DNA of 64,000 bases from Xanthobacteraceae bacterium (GCA_029266425.1 JAQSWY010000014.1:52864-116863); one strand, 5' to 3'. Counted from the first letter of the stretch, positions 34,179-43,197 are shown. Program-made: numbers and translations. The notes: generated by a model not told the origin, from the letters alone.

Positions 34179-34455
34179 CCGGATGACCGCCGTCATCGCC
34201 GCCGCCGGAGAGGCCGCATGCGCCGGCCCAGCGGCAGAAGGCCAGCCACGCCGCATCGACCTCGGCCGGCGAACGTGCCGCCTGCATCTGCGCGCAGAGC
34301 CGCGCCGCCTGCTCGCCGCTAATGTCGGCACGCAGCGAGCGCAGCAACTCGACCGCACTACGCAGGGAGCGGACCTCGATGCGCTCCATGCCGACCGAGA
34401 CCGTTATGCGGCGAGAGCTATGCGGCCTGTCGGGCAGTCTGGCGTTTATGTTCAT
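34162..34455 (-). CDS. DUF982 domain small protein
   Basis: 97 residues. The core ITVSVGMERIEVRSLRSAVELL...AARSPAEVDAAWLAFCRWAG matches the short DUF982 family of Hyphomicrobiales, where V-x-S and A-x-x-L repeats are conserved. Function unknown. I use the ATG at 34455 because the family starts just after it; an earlier start at 34533 is possible. The 309 bp beyond it (34456-34764) contain no recognised gene, only a run of eight T residues near 34537. Confidence 0.78.
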   Translation of the reverse strand: MNINARLPDRPHSSRRITVSVGMERIEVRSLRSAVELLRSLRADISGEQAARLCAQMQAARSPAEVDAAWLAFCRWAGACGLSGGGDDGGHPVKRAA

Positions 34456-34764
34456 CGTCCTACCCTGCCCTGGAACATGTCCCAACAGCCGGTAGACCTT
34501 ACCGACGAGACATGCCCCAGCTTCTTGGAGCATTATTTTTTTTGCCCGGATGATGCCACCGGGCGGACAGGGGCATGCGGACGATCCCGCACGCCCCTGG
34601 ACCTCACGCGCAACGTCGCAACCAAGCGCAAGTTCCCGGCGGGCGCAGAATTAATCTTCGGCACCTCGCGCCATTTTCGCGCCACGCGGCGAAGCTCGCG
34701 CTATCATCGGGCCTTCACGGAACCGAAATGCCCGTGTCACAAAAGAATCGCAGGAGGAAGCCTG

Positions 34765-34977
34765 ATGCTGAGCCGTCCCAATGAAGGCCATCTGATTCCG
34801 GAAATGGGCGTGATCGAGACCGTCGAATCCGACAACATCCTGCGCTGGGATGGCGCGGTGCTTTATGTGGAGCAGGACGTCTATCACAATGGCCAGATCG
34901 TCCATCGCAAGTACAAGCGCCGCGTCACCAAGGACGTCGCGCAGGCAATCCTGACCATGCTGGCGGAAAAGACCTGA
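34765..34977 (+). CDS. Conserved small protein, unknown function
   Basis: 70 residues starting at the ATG at 34765 behind a strong AGGAGGAAG ribosome-binding site. The sequence is polar (LIPEMGVIETVESDNILRWD, VYHNGQIVHRKYKRRV), has no signal peptide or membrane helix, and I recognise no domain. Its stop overlaps the start region of the LprI-like gene (1 bp gap), so the two are probably coupled. Confidence 0.75.
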   Translation: MLSRPNEGHLIPEMGVIETVESDNILRWDGAVLYVEQDVYHNGQIVHRKYKRRVTKDVAQAILTMLAEKT

Positions 34978-34978
34978 A

Positions 34979-35647
34979 ATGCGCGTTGGCTTGCTCCTCG
35001 CCCTGTCGCTCCTCGCGTTGCCGCTCGCCGCGCCGGTCTCGGCGCAGTCGGCCGCTCCGGATTGCAGTAGCGCGCCGAACACGCTGGCGATGAATGCCTG
35101 CTACAAGGCCCGGCACGACGCCGCCGACGCCATGCTGAACGAGCGCTACAGGACGCTGATGGCCCGTCTCGGCACCGAGGACCAGGCGAGGCTGCGCGAT
35201 GCGCAGCGTGCCTGGGTGGCGTTCCGCGACAAGCAATGCGCCTTCGAGACGGCGTCCCATACCACGGGTTCGATCTATCCGGTGCTGGTCACGACGTGCC
35301 TCACGGAGCTTACGCAAGCCCGCACCGCGACATTCGAGCATTATCTCAACTGTCCGAGCGGCGACACCAGTTGCGTGCCGCTGACCCAGGCGGGTGCACA
35401 ACCCGCGCCAAGCCTCTCTCCCGCACCAGCCCCCTCTCCCACCGCTGCCCCGGACAATGCGCCCTGTCGTCAGAGCGCCGGCACCGCCAAGGCGCAGCTA
35501 TATGTCCAGCAGTGCACAGAGGTGTCACCCGCGACCCATCCGCCCTGCAATGCGCAGAATGCGTGCGGTCTGATCATCGACGAGATCAAGCGCGGCTGCG
35601 CGATGATCGGCGCCCGGGCGCCGGCGTTCTGCGCCTCGTACAAATAG
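34979..35647 (+). CDS. LprI-like (DUF1311) exported protein with extra Cys-rich C terminus
   Basis: 222 residues. Signal peptide (ends PVSAQS), then a lysozyme-inhibitor LprI-like domain with C..AP..MNACYKARHDAADAML pattern and LRDAQRAWVAFRDKQCAFE (about residues 25-125). A Pro-rich linker (PAPSLSPAPAPSPTAAP) leads to a second Cys-rich region of about 65 residues that has no obvious family. LprI-like domains inhibit lysozyme or act in the periplasm; the extra domain is an addition not typical for the family. Confidence 0.82.
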   Translation: MRVGLLLALSLLALPLAAPVSAQSAAPDCSSAPNTLAMNACYKARHDAADAMLNERYRTLMARLGTEDQARLRDAQRAWVAFRDKQCAFETASHTTGSIYPVLVTTCLTELTQARTATFEHYLNCPSGDTSCVPLTQAGAQPAPSLSPAPAPSPTAAPDNAPCRQSAGTAKAQLYVQQCTEVSPATHPPCNAQNACGLIIDEIKRGCAMIGARAPAFCASYK

Positions 35648-35661
35648 ATTCCTTGAACTGG

Positions 35662-36228
35662 TCAGACTTTGGCCAGCAGCCCGCCGAGCAGCAGCAGCCC
35701 GGCCGGCCACGGGCCGAGCCCCGAGGCGCTGCCAATGTGTCCGACTTCGCCGACATCGGCGAAGTCGGCGCCCCACGCCTCGGCGAAGGCGCGCGCCTGG
35801 GGCATGGTGACACGCGGATCGTTCCGGCTTGCCGCCACCAAGGCGGGGAAAGGCAAGCGGCCGAGCGGCATCGGCGCGAAGCTGCGCACGACATCGAACG
35901 ACGGATCGGGATCATCGACATTGGTCGGTGCGGCGAGAAAGGCCGCCGCCACCTTCGCGACCCGGTCCGGCGCGGCGGCTGCCGCCCAGCGGACAATGGT
36001 CGCCACCGCGACCGAATGACCGACCAGGACCACCCGCCGCGGCGCACTCGCCACCGCGGCATCGAGCTGGCCGGTCCAGGCGGCCACATCCGGGCGGTTC
36101 CAGTCGGCCTGCAGCACGCGGCTCGAATTCGGCAGGGCGCCGAGCCAGTGCGATTGCCAATGCTCGGCCGGCGCGTTCTCGCGGCCGGGTATGACGAGGA
36201 AATCGATCGTGGAAAGGTCGACGGCCAT
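35662..36228 (-). CDS. RBBP9/YdeN-type alpha/beta hydrolase
   Basis: 188-residue serine hydrolase fold: FLVIPGRENAPAEHWQSHWLGALP, RVLQADWNRPDVAAWTGQLDAAV, the nucleophile in LVGHSVAVATIVRW (Ser about residue 72), and a C-terminal Asp/His region including ASRNDPRVTMPQARAFAEAWGADF and GEVGHIGSASGLGPWPAG. The physiological substrate is unknown for the family. It is convergent with the LprI-like gene. The 292 bp upstream (36229-36520) contain no recognised gene. Confidence 0.92.
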   Translation of the reverse strand: MAVDLSTIDFLVIPGRENAPAEHWQSHWLGALPNSSRVLQADWNRPDVAAWTGQLDAAVASAPRRVVLVGHSVAVATIVRWAAAAAPDRVAKVAAAFLAAPTNVDDPDPSFDVVRSFAPMPLGRLPFPALVAASRNDPRVTMPQARAFAEAWGADFADVGEVGHIGSASGLGPWPAGLLLLGGLLAKV

Positions 36229-36520
36229 GGTATTTCTCGATCAATGGCGTGCGGCCCTGTCGCGACCGCCCGTCGGGTGGACATCAGCTTGGCACGTCAT
36301 GGCAGCCAGCGCCGGGCGGACGATATTGCGGACTGCGGACCGCGATTCGTGTAGCGCCTTTAGCCGCTGCCCTATGGCAAAGTCGTGCCTAAAAAACTAT
36401 CTACTGGAAGCGTGTACGGAGCTCCATGTCCGTGATCGTGCAACGAAAGCCTTATTTTTAAGCGGATAACGTGGGGAATTTTCTGGGGAACTTAAAGAAA
36501 GGCCGTATATTTCCAAGGTC

Positions 36521-37027
36521 ATGGCGAAATCGAGTGTCAAGAAGAAGCGTCCCTCGGACGGCCGGCCGCAGCAGCAATACGCGGCCCTCCCCTATGTGAG
36601 GAACGAGAACGGCACGATCGAAGTCCTGGTGATGAGCTCGCGCGAAACGCGGCGTGCCGTCATCCCGAAGGGATGGCCGATGCGCAACCGCAAGAGCTGG
36701 AAAACCGCCGAGATCGAGGCCCGGCAGGAAGCCGGACTGATCGGCGAAATCGGCCATCGATCCATCGGCGAGTACCGCTACTGGAAGCGCCTTGATTCCA
36801 GCTTCGTGCTGGTGAAGGTCGCGGTCTATCCGCTGCGGGTCACGCGCCAGCTAACCGACTGGCCGGAGAAACACGAGCGAGTCCAGAAATGGCTGCCGCC
36901 GGAGGACGCCGCGGCGCTGGTCGACGAGACCGAGCTCGGCGAGATCATCGTCACCTTCTCCCAGTCCATCGTCCCCAAGCCAAAGGCGGCACGCCGCCGT
37001 GAAGGCAGCGCTCAGCCCGTCGCCTGA
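36521..37027 (+). CDS. NUDIX hydrolase with divergent Nudix box
   Basis: 168 residues. The domain start (QYAALPYVRNENGTIEVLVMSSRE) and RRAVIPKGWPMRNRKSWKTAEIEARQEAGLIGEIG match DIPP-type NUDIX proteins of alphaproteobacteria. In the Nudix box the usual REUxEE reads IEARQE, so one of the paired Glu is Gln and the leading Arg is Ile, while the metal-binding Glu of QEAG is kept. The substrate is probably a nucleoside or inositol pyrophosphate. Basic N and C termini. Confidence 0.87.
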   Translation: MAKSSVKKKRPSDGRPQQQYAALPYVRNENGTIEVLVMSSRETRRAVIPKGWPMRNRKSWKTAEIEARQEAGLIGEIGHRSIGEYRYWKRLDSSFVLVKVAVYPLRVTRQLTDWPEKHERVQKWLPPEDAAALVDETELGEIIVTFSQSIVPKPKAARRREGSAQPVA

Positions 37028-37120
37028 AGCGTGTCCCGATCGATCATCCGAGCGGGAAGGGACTCTGGCCGCCGGGCCGACGACGTCGCGACCGGTCCGA
37101 CGGCTTAAGCGGGATGTGTG

Positions 37121-37528
37121 TTAGTCGATGACCTGGACGATCCGGCGGGTACCCGGATCCACCAGCACCGTGCGGTTGTTCACGACGGTGTAGCGATAGC
37201 GGGTAGCGCCATATTCGCGCGGCACCTCATAATAGCGCACGCCACTCCGCGGCAGCTCGGCGCCGACCACGACCTCGCGATCATACGCGTAGGACGGCAC
37301 GCGCTCCTCCACTACATAACCGTGGAACCGCCGGCGGTGTTCATCGGAAATGCCACCGACGATCGCACCGCCGACGCCGCCTACCACGGCACCGACCGGA
37401 CCGCCGATAATGGCGCCACCGACCGCACCGGTGGTCGCACCGGTTGCAGCGCCCGCGCCGTCCTGGGCGCTGGCCATAGTGGGAACGGCCAGAAGCAAGG
37501 CACTGGCAAAAATGATCTTCCGCATCAT
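37121..37528 (-). CDS. DUF1236-type exported protein with glycine zipper
   Basis: 135 residues. Signal peptide (ends ASAQDG), then a Gly-zipper segment (GATTGAVGGAIIGGPVGAVVGGVGGAIVGG, about residues 28-57) and a DUF1236-like C terminus ending NNRTVLVDPGTRRIVQVID. I chose the ATG at 37528 because the AGGAG site sits directly against the earlier ATG at 37534. Found widely in Hyphomicrobiales; function unknown. Confidence 0.85.
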   Translation of the reverse strand: MMRKIIFASALLLAVPTMASAQDGAGAATGATTGAVGGAIIGGPVGAVVGGVGGAIVGGISDEHRRRFHGYVVEERVPSYAYDREVVVGAELPRSGVRYYEVPREYGATRYRYTVVNNRTVLVDPGTRRIVQVID

Positions 37529-37646
37529 GTTCATCTCCTGTCGCCCCAGGCATCCAATGCGTCACTACGCGTCGTCAACGTATCGGATGGCCGTCCGTTC
37601 CCAGGGCGCAACTACCGCAGATTGTGGCGAAAATCTGCCTTTCGCG

Positions 37647-38882
37647 TCACGAATGATGATGCGCGCGGAACAGCCGACCGCGCTCCGCGAACAGCACCAG
37701 GGCGACCGCCACAATCCCGAATAGCGCGAAGCCGGCGCTGAGCGGCAGCGTGGTGCCGTCGAATTGCTGGCCGAGCAAAAAACCCAGCACCGCCCCGCCC
37801 ACGGTGCTGACGAAGCCGAGCAGCGAGGAGGCGGTGCCGGCGACATGGCCGACCGGTTCCATCGCCATGGCATTGAAGTTCGAGGCGACGAGGCCGAAGC
37901 AGAACATCAGCGCCGCCTGCAGGATGGCAAAGCTCCAGATGGTCTCGAGCCCGGCCAAGACAATGCCAAGGTGCAGCACCGAGACGCCGATATAGCCGAG
38001 GAGCGCCGCATGGGAGACGCGGCGCATGCCGAGCTGGCCCACGATGCGTGCGTTGAGCAGCGAGGACAGCGCCATGAACACCGCGATCAGCGCGAAGACG
38101 GTGGTGAAGAGATGTGGCGCGTGGAAGGCATCGGCGAAGATCTGCTGGGCGGAATTGATGAAGCCGAACAGACCGCCCATCACCATGGTCATGGCCAGCA
38201 TATAGCCCACGGTGATGCGGCTGCGGATCACCGCCATCACCGCATGGCTGACGCCGGCGACCGAGATCGGCACCCGATCTCCGGGGTGCAACGTCTCCGG
38301 CAGCCGCAGCACGGTCCAGAGCATGATCAACGCGCCGAACACGGTGAGTAGCCCGAAAATGGCACGCCAGGGCGCCACCAGCATGATGAGCTGGCCGACC
38401 GAGGGCGCCAGGATCGGCACGGCGAGGAAGACGATGAACGCGAGCGACATCACCCGCGCCATCTGCCGCCCGGAATAGCAGTCGCGCACGATCGACATGG
38501 CGAGCACACGCGAGGCCGCGGCGCCGATGCCCTGGGCCGCCCGCGCCGCCATCATCACCCCGAACGAACCGGCGAAGGCCGCCACCACCGAGGCCACCAC
38601 ATAGATCGCGAGGCCGAACAGCAACACCGGCTTGCGGCCGAAGCGATCCGAGAGTGTGCCATAGATGATCTGCGCCACACCGAAGCCGAGCAGATAGGCC
38701 GTGACCACGAGCTGGGTGTGGTTGGCGGTGTCGATGCCGAGCGCATGGCCGATCTCGGGCAGTGCCGGCAGCATGGAATCGATGGCGAGCGCGTTCGTCA
38801 TCATCAGCGCCGCGATATAGGCGACGAACTGCCGGAACCCCATCCCGGAATGAGGTTCGACGGAGGGTGCGGGAGCGGACAT
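37647..38882 (-). CDS. Bcr/CflA family MFS drug-efflux transporter
   Basis: 411-residue 12-helix MFS protein. The Bcr/CflA pattern is clear in MTNALAIDSMLPALPEIGHALG, GFGVAQIIYGTLSDRFGRKPVLLFGL (motif A), AARAAQGIGAAASRVLAMSIVRDCYSG (motif C-like) and VGHVAGTASSLLGFVSTVGGAVLG. It exports antibiotics or small metabolites in relatives. The start at 38882 omits seven unconserved residues. It is divergent from the SDR gene across 224 bp. Confidence 0.92.
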   Translation of the reverse strand: MSAPAPSVEPHSGMGFRQFVAYIAALMMTNALAIDSMLPALPEIGHALGIDTANHTQLVVTAYLLGFGVAQIIYGTLSDRFGRKPVLLFGLAIYVVASVVAAFAGSFGVMMAARAAQGIGAAASRVLAMSIVRDCYSGRQMARVMSLAFIVFLAVPILAPSVGQLIMLVAPWRAIFGLLTVFGALIMLWTVLRLPETLHPGDRVPISVAGVSHAVMAVIRSRITVGYMLAMTMVMGGLFGFINSAQQIFADAFHAPHLFTTVFALIAVFMALSSLLNARIVGQLGMRRVSHAALLGYIGVSVLHLGIVLAGLETIWSFAILQAALMFCFGLVASNFNAMAMEPVGHVAGTASSLLGFVSTVGGAVLGFLLGQQFDGTTLPLSAGFALFGIVAVALVLFAERGRLFRAHHHS

Positions 38883-39106
38883 GGTGACTTTCTGAGCGGG
38901 CACGCGCGATGCGGACGCAATAGGCAGGAAAGAGTCGAAGCGGCGCTTTATGACGGAGAACGTCCGTGCGCCCTATTGGCAAGAAGACGCACTGTTGCGC
39001 AAATCCGCCGAAGCCGGCTCACGACGATATGAACCCGCCACTACCGCCGTTCGGCAGATTGCGTATGTTCGATGAGAGCCGTCCTAAGCCAGCAGAGAGA
39101 ATATCC

Positions 39107-40009
39107 ATGCCCCTCCCCGCGCTTTCTCCCTCGAAGGTCGCCGTCGTCACCGGAGGTGCCTCCGGCATCGGGCTCGCCGCGGCGAAGCGCTTCGCGCAGA
39201 AGGGCATGAAGGTCGCCATCGCCGATCTGCCCGGCCCTGCACTGGATGCGGCGCGTGACGGCGTCGCCGCCGCCGCCGGCGGACGCAACGACGACATCCT
39301 CGCGGTGCCGACCGATGTCAGCCGCCTGGACGAGGTACAGCGCCTGCGCGAGGTCGTCATCGCGGCGCTCGGCCCGGTGAACGTCTTGATGAACAATGCC
39401 GGCGTGCAGCCCGGCAGCGCGATGTTCGGGCCGACGGAGAACTGGTCGCGGGTCATCGCCGTCAATCTGTGGGGCGTGGTGAATGGCACGCAAGTTTTCG
39501 CGCCCGGCATGGTGGAGAGCGAGGAGCCCGGCCTGATCATCAATACCGGCTCCAAGCAGGGCATCACCACGCCGCCCGGCGATCCGGCCTATAATGTCTC
39601 GAAGGCTGCGGCGAAGGCCTTCACTGAAGCGCTGGAGCATGAATTGCGCAACACGGCCTGCGGCCGGGTGCACGCACATCTGCTGATCCCCGGCTTCGTC
39701 TTCACTGGCCTCACTGCCCATGGCCGCGCGGAGAAGCCTGCCGGCGCCTGGACGCCGGAACAGACGGTCGATTTCATGCTGAAGAGCCTGGAGGCCGGCG
39801 ATTTCTACATCCTTTGCCCGGACAATGATGTCGACCGTCGGCTCGATGAACGCCGCATCGCCTGGGCGGCCGGCGACATCATCGAGAACCGCCCGGCTCT
39901 CTCGCGCTGGCATCCCGAATATGCCGAGAAGTTCGCCGCCTTCGTCGCCGAGGCGAAGCGGGACGAAGGGCTTGAGGTCGCCGCGCTCAACGCATCGAAC
40001 GACGACTAA
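39107..40009 (+). CDS. Short-chain dehydrogenase/reductase
   Basis: 300-residue classical SDR. The NAD(P) motif VTGGASGIGLAAAKRF (about residues 14-29), NNAG, the Ser of INTGSKQG and the YNVSK catalytic Tyr-Lys pair are present. The C terminus (about 60 residues after the core, with DVDRRLDERRIAWAAGDIIENRPALSRWHPEYAEKF) is longer than usual and matches a frequent alphaproteobacterial subgroup. The substrate is unknown. It converges with the TetR gene. Confidence 0.92.
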   Translation: MPLPALSPSKVAVVTGGASGIGLAAAKRFAQKGMKVAIADLPGPALDAARDGVAAAAGGRNDDILAVPTDVSRLDEVQRLREVVIAALGPVNVLMNNAGVQPGSAMFGPTENWSRVIAVNLWGVVNGTQVFAPGMVESEEPGLIINTGSKQGITTPPGDPAYNVSKAAAKAFTEALEHELRNTACGRVHAHLLIPGFVFTGLTAHGRAEKPAGAWTPEQTVDFMLKSLEAGDFYILCPDNDVDRRLDERRIAWAAGDIIENRPALSRWHPEYAEKFAAFVAEAKRDEGLEVAALNASNDD

Positions 40010-40075
40010 GCCAGAGCCAATCCGCTCGGGCGGATCGCGAAAGTCTTCCGACCTTTGCGGAACCTGCTCTGGCCC

Positions 40076-40651
40076 TCACGCCTTTTTGGCAGCAAGCGCA
40101 GCGCGCCCCGCCTCCAGCAATTCATCGGACAGCGCCGGGTCGTCGCTGATGCGGGCCAGCACCAGCGTGCCGACCAGCGTCGCGAAGGTCGCCATGGCCG
40201 CGGAGCGGCGGTCGTCCACGCTCTCGTCCGGCATCAACGGCTCGAGAAGATCGAGCTGTGCTCGCATCGACGTGGTCGCCGCGGCCCGTCCGGCATCGCC
40301 TTGCCGGGCCATGTCGGAGCCGAGCGCTGCGAACGGGCAGCCGACCTCCGGATGGTCGCGATGCTTGGCGGCGAGATAGTTCGAGATGATGGTGTCGAGC
40401 GCGGTGTCCGGCGAGCGCCGGGCAAGAACTTGCATTGCCGGGAGGAAATCGGCGCTGGCGCGGCGGCTCGCCTGCGCGATCAGGTCGTCCTTGGAAGCGA
40501 AATGACCATAGAAGCCGCCATGCGTCAGCCCGGCGGCCTGCATGATGTCGGCGACGCCGACCCCGTCATAGCCCTTCTCTCGAAACAGGCGCGCGGCACA
40601 CTCGAGAATCCGCTCGCGATTCTCGGCGAACTTCTCCCGGCTGACACGCAT
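40076..40651 (-). CDS. TetR family repressor
   Basis: 191-residue regulator. The N-terminal HTH is in ECAARLFREKGYDGVGVADIMQAAGLTHGGFYGHFASKDDL (about residues 15-56), and the C-terminal ligand domain includes CPFAALGSDMARQG, typical for the NemR/YezE-like group. It is divergent from the four-helix membrane-protein gene, with a perfect palindrome in between, so it probably represses that gene and itself. Confidence 0.93.
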   Translation of the reverse strand: MRVSREKFAENRERILECAARLFREKGYDGVGVADIMQAAGLTHGGFYGHFASKDDLIAQASRRASADFLPAMQVLARRSPDTALDTIISNYLAAKHRDHPEVGCPFAALGSDMARQGDAGRAAATTSMRAQLDLLEPLMPDESVDDRRSAAMATFATLVGTLVLARISDDPALSDELLEAGRAALAAKKA

Positions 40652-40677
40652 TCGTCGCTACCCTCATGGATCCAGCT

Positions 40678-40695
40678 GTCATCATATATGATGAC
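40678..40695. promoter_or_regulatory. Palindromic operator candidate for the TetR repressor
   Basis: GTCATCATATATGATGAC is a perfect 18 bp palindrome 26 bp upstream of the tetR-family start and about 110 bp before the membrane-protein start. Its AT-rich core in a GC-rich genome and its size fit a TetR dimer site. Confidence 0.65.
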
Positions 40696-40804
40696 TAACA
40701 TGAAATATCGGTAGTGCCGTACAAGTTACATCTGCCTCGTGTACCATCGCCGGCACGGCGTTCCGGAGGGCGCCGGGTCTTCGCGAAGCTGGGAGCGTTT
40801 CGAC

Positions 40805-41299
40805 ATGTTTGATCCGACCACCCTTACCGGGTTCCACACCTGGTTGAGCATCATCGCCATCATCACCGGCATCATCGCTGTGGCCGGCCTCGTGCGCGGC
40901 GCGATCAAGCCGGTCTGGACCGAGGTGTTCCTGCTCACCGCCGTGCTCACCAGCGCCACCGGCTATCTCTTCCCGTTCAACGGCGTGCTGCCCTCGCATA
41001 TCGTCGGCGCCATCGCCCTTGTCGTGCTCGCGATCGGACTTTATGCCCTCTATGGCAGCCGCCTCGCCGGCGCCGCGCGCTGGATCTATGCGGTCAGCGC
41101 CGTGATCAGTCTCTATCTGCTGGTTTTCGTCGCGGTGGCGCAGACCTTCATGAAGGTGCCTGCCGCGCACGCCCTGGCCCCGACCGGCAGCGAGCCGCCC
41201 TTCGCGATCGCGCAAGGCGTGGTGCTGCTGCTGTTCGTGCTGATCGGCATCGCCACGGTGCGCGGGTTCCGGCCGGCGGCGCGGCTGGCGGCCGGTTGA
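40805..41299 (+). CDS. Four-helix small inner-membrane protein
   Basis: 164 residues with four to five membrane helices (FHTWLSIIAIITGIIAVAGLV, VFLLTAVLTSATGYLF, IVGAIALVVLAIGLYALYG, WIYAVSAVISLYLLVFVAVAQTF, and IAQGVVLLLFVLIGIATV). I know it only as a conserved hypothetical in alphaproteobacteria. It starts at the ATG at 40805, because the longer frame from 40739 adds unconserved residues. Probably the target of the divergent TetR protein. Confidence 0.82.
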   Translation: MFDPTTLTGFHTWLSIIAIITGIIAVAGLVRGAIKPVWTEVFLLTAVLTSATGYLFPFNGVLPSHIVGAIALVVLAIGLYALYGSRLAGAARWIYAVSAVISLYLLVFVAVAQTFMKVPAAHALAPTGSEPPFAIAQGVVLLLFVLIGIATVRGFRPAARLAAG

Positions 41300-41319
41300 T
41301 GGCGTGAGCGCGTCCCGTT

Positions 41320-41405
41320 CGTCATCCCCGGCCTTGTGCCGGGGATCTCGGCCTCTGACGCACACCGATGAATCGAGATCCCCGGGACAAGCCCGGGGAA
41401 TGACG
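41320..41405. repeat. Family B palindromic repeat
   Basis: Arms CGTCATCCCCGGCCTTGTGC and GGGACAAGCCCGGGGAATGA around a variable centre, filling most of the gap between the convergent four-helix protein and the aldolase gene. Confidence 0.85.
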
Positions 41406-41428
41406 ATGCTGCTGGAGGTGAATGCCCC

Positions 41429-42358
41429 TTACACCCGGGCCCGTTCGTCGCGCCTCGCCAGCCGCGCCAATAGATAATCGACCTCCGCCCGCGCTGCCGC
41501 ACTCAGGGCGGCACTCGGTTTCCGCTGCGCATCGCAGGCGATGAAGCCACGCCGCATCAGCACATACTTGCGCACTGCAAGCCCGACACCCGGCTGCTGC
41601 TCATAGCGCAGCAGCGGCAGATGCGCGTCGAACAGGTCGTGCGCGGCATCGCGCTCGCCCGCTTGCTGCAGCCGCACCACATCGCTGAGCATTTCCGGGA
41701 AGGCATAGCCGGTCATGGCGCCATCGGCGCCGCGCTCCATCTCGAAATCCAGGAACAACCCGCCATTGCCGGTGAGGATCGAGAGTGGCCGCAGCGAGCC
41801 CTCCTTCTGGAAGTCGCGTAGCGTCGAGATCTTCTCCAGTCCCGGCCAGTCCTCGTGTTTCAGCATCACGCAGGAGGCATTCTCTTCGACGATCTGGCGG
41901 ATCACCCTGGGCGTCATCTGCACCGTCAAAGTGAGCGGATAATCCTGGATGACGAAGGGAATGTCGGAGCCGATGGCCTCGACCGCCTGCCGGTAATAGC
42001 CGACGATCTGCTCGTCGGTGCGCAGCGAGGGCGGAGGCGCGATCATCACGCCGGCGGCGCCGCGCTCCATCAGCGCGCGGGCGAGCACGCGCATCGCCGC
42101 AAAGCCCGGCGCGGAGACGCCGACAATGACCGGCAGCTCCGCCATGCCGTCGATGAAGCGCCCGGTGACGGCAAGCGCTTCCTCCAGTTCCAGCTTCGGC
42201 GCCTCGCCCAGGAGGCCGAGCACGGTGACGCCGGTCGCATCGGCCGCGAGATAGCGCGCGATCAGCGTGTCGATCGAGCTTTCGTCCACGCGGCCGTCCG
42301 GCGTGAACGGGGTCGGGGCGATCGGGAAGAGGCCGGAGGCGGTGGCATCGAGCAGCAT
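41429..42358 (-). CDS. DapA-family (DHDPS/KDG-type) aldolase
   Basis: 309-residue class I aldolase or dehydratase of the dihydrodipicolinate-synthase superfamily. The catalytic Tyr is in FVIQDYPLTLT (about Y140) and the Schiff-base Lys in VMLKHEDWPGL (about K167). The GLLGEAPKLELEEALAV loop differs from true DapA (GTTGE), so a sugar-acid substrate such as a 2-keto-3-deoxy acid is more likely. It is last of three minus-strand genes (dehydratase, SDR, aldolase). Confidence 0.88.
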   Translation of the reverse strand: MLLDATASGLFPIAPTPFTPDGRVDESSIDTLIARYLAADATGVTVLGLLGEAPKLELEEALAVTGRFIDGMAELPVIVGVSAPGFAAMRVLARALMERGAAGVMIAPPPSLRTDEQIVGYYRQAVEAIGSDIPFVIQDYPLTLTVQMTPRVIRQIVEENASCVMLKHEDWPGLEKISTLRDFQKEGSLRPLSILTGNGGLFLDFEMERGADGAMTGYAFPEMLSDVVRLQQAGERDAAHDLFDAHLPLLRYEQQPGVGLAVRKYVLMRRGFIACDAQRKPSAALSAAARAEVDYLLARLARRDERARV

Positions 42359-42411
42359 AGGTTCACCCTCGTGTCGTCTGACGGCGCGTGGCGCGCCGCG
42401 GTCAGCTTCGG

Positions 42412-43197
42412 TCAGATGCTCGCGATCAGACCGCCATCAATGCGGACGACCGAGCCGGTGACGTAGGAGGCCCGCTCACTCGCAAGAAATGCGACCACGT
42501 CGGCATATTCCCGCGGATCGCCATAGCGGCCGAGCGGGATGGAGGCCGTGCTCCCCGCCGCGACGTCCGCGGGGTCGCGCCCTTCGCGCTTCGCCTTCTG
42601 CTCGTCGAGGAAGGAGATGCGCTGCGTGGCGATGCGCCCGGGCACCACGATATTGGCGGTGACGCCGTCGCGTCCGACTTCTGCGGCAAGCGTTTTCGAC
42701 CAGCCGGCAAGCGACGCCCTCAAGGCGTTGGAGAGGCCGAGATTTGGGATCGGCGCCACGACGCCGGACGAAGTCGAGGTGATGATCCTGCCCCATTTAC
42801 GGGCTCGCATGGCGGGCAGCACGGCGTCGGTTATGGCGACGACCGAAAGCACCATGGCGTCGAAATGCTTTCGCCAGAGCGCCGGATCCTGGCCGGCCGC
42901 GGTGGTGGGCGGTGGGCCGCCCGTCATGTTCACCAGGATGTCGACGGGGCCGAGCTCGCCCTCGATGGCCGCCAGATTCGATGCGATGACGCCGAGGTCG
43001 GCGAGATCCCACGCGAGCGCCAACGCGGTGCCGCCGGTCGCGGCGATCTCCTTCGCCGTCGCCTCGGCCGCCTCCGCGTTGATGTCGGCCACGGCGACAC
43101 CCGCCCCCTCCTTTGCGAGGGTGCGGGCAATCGCGCCGCCAAGCCCGCCGCCCGCGCCGAGAACCAGCGCGACCCTGCCCTTGAGGCCAAGATCCAT
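42412..43197 (-). CDS. SDR family protein lacking the usual Tyr/Lys pair
   Basis: 261 residues with a Rossmann start [20 protein letters not shown] (about residues 9-28), [13 protein letters not shown] and STSSGV, but the YxxxK catalytic pair is absent: the segment reads [23 protein letters not shown]. This matches a known subgroup of 3-oxoacyl-reductase-like SDRs without the standard tetrad. It may use another mechanism or be non-catalytic. The ATG at 43197 is chosen over one 21 bp upstream. It overlaps none of its neighbours and lies 17 bp after the dehydratase stop. Confidence 0.87.
   Translation of the reverse strand: MDLGLKGRVALVLGAGGGLGGAIARTLAKEGAGVAVADINAEAAEATAKEIAATGGTALALAWDLADLGVIASNLAAIEGELGPVDILVNMTGGPPPTTAAGQDPALWRKHFDAMVLSVVAITDAVLPAMRARKWGRIITSTSSGVVAPIPNLGLSNALRASLAGWSKTLAAEVGRDGVTANIVVPGRIATQRISFLDEQKAKREGRDPADVAAGSTASIPLGRYGDPREYADVVAFLASERASYVTGSVVRIDGGLIASI

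Noticed and set aside
34456..34764. Additional gene in the gap between the DUF982 gene and the 70-residue gene
   Set aside because: The frames present lack a good RBS and conserved pattern; only a T-run is notable.
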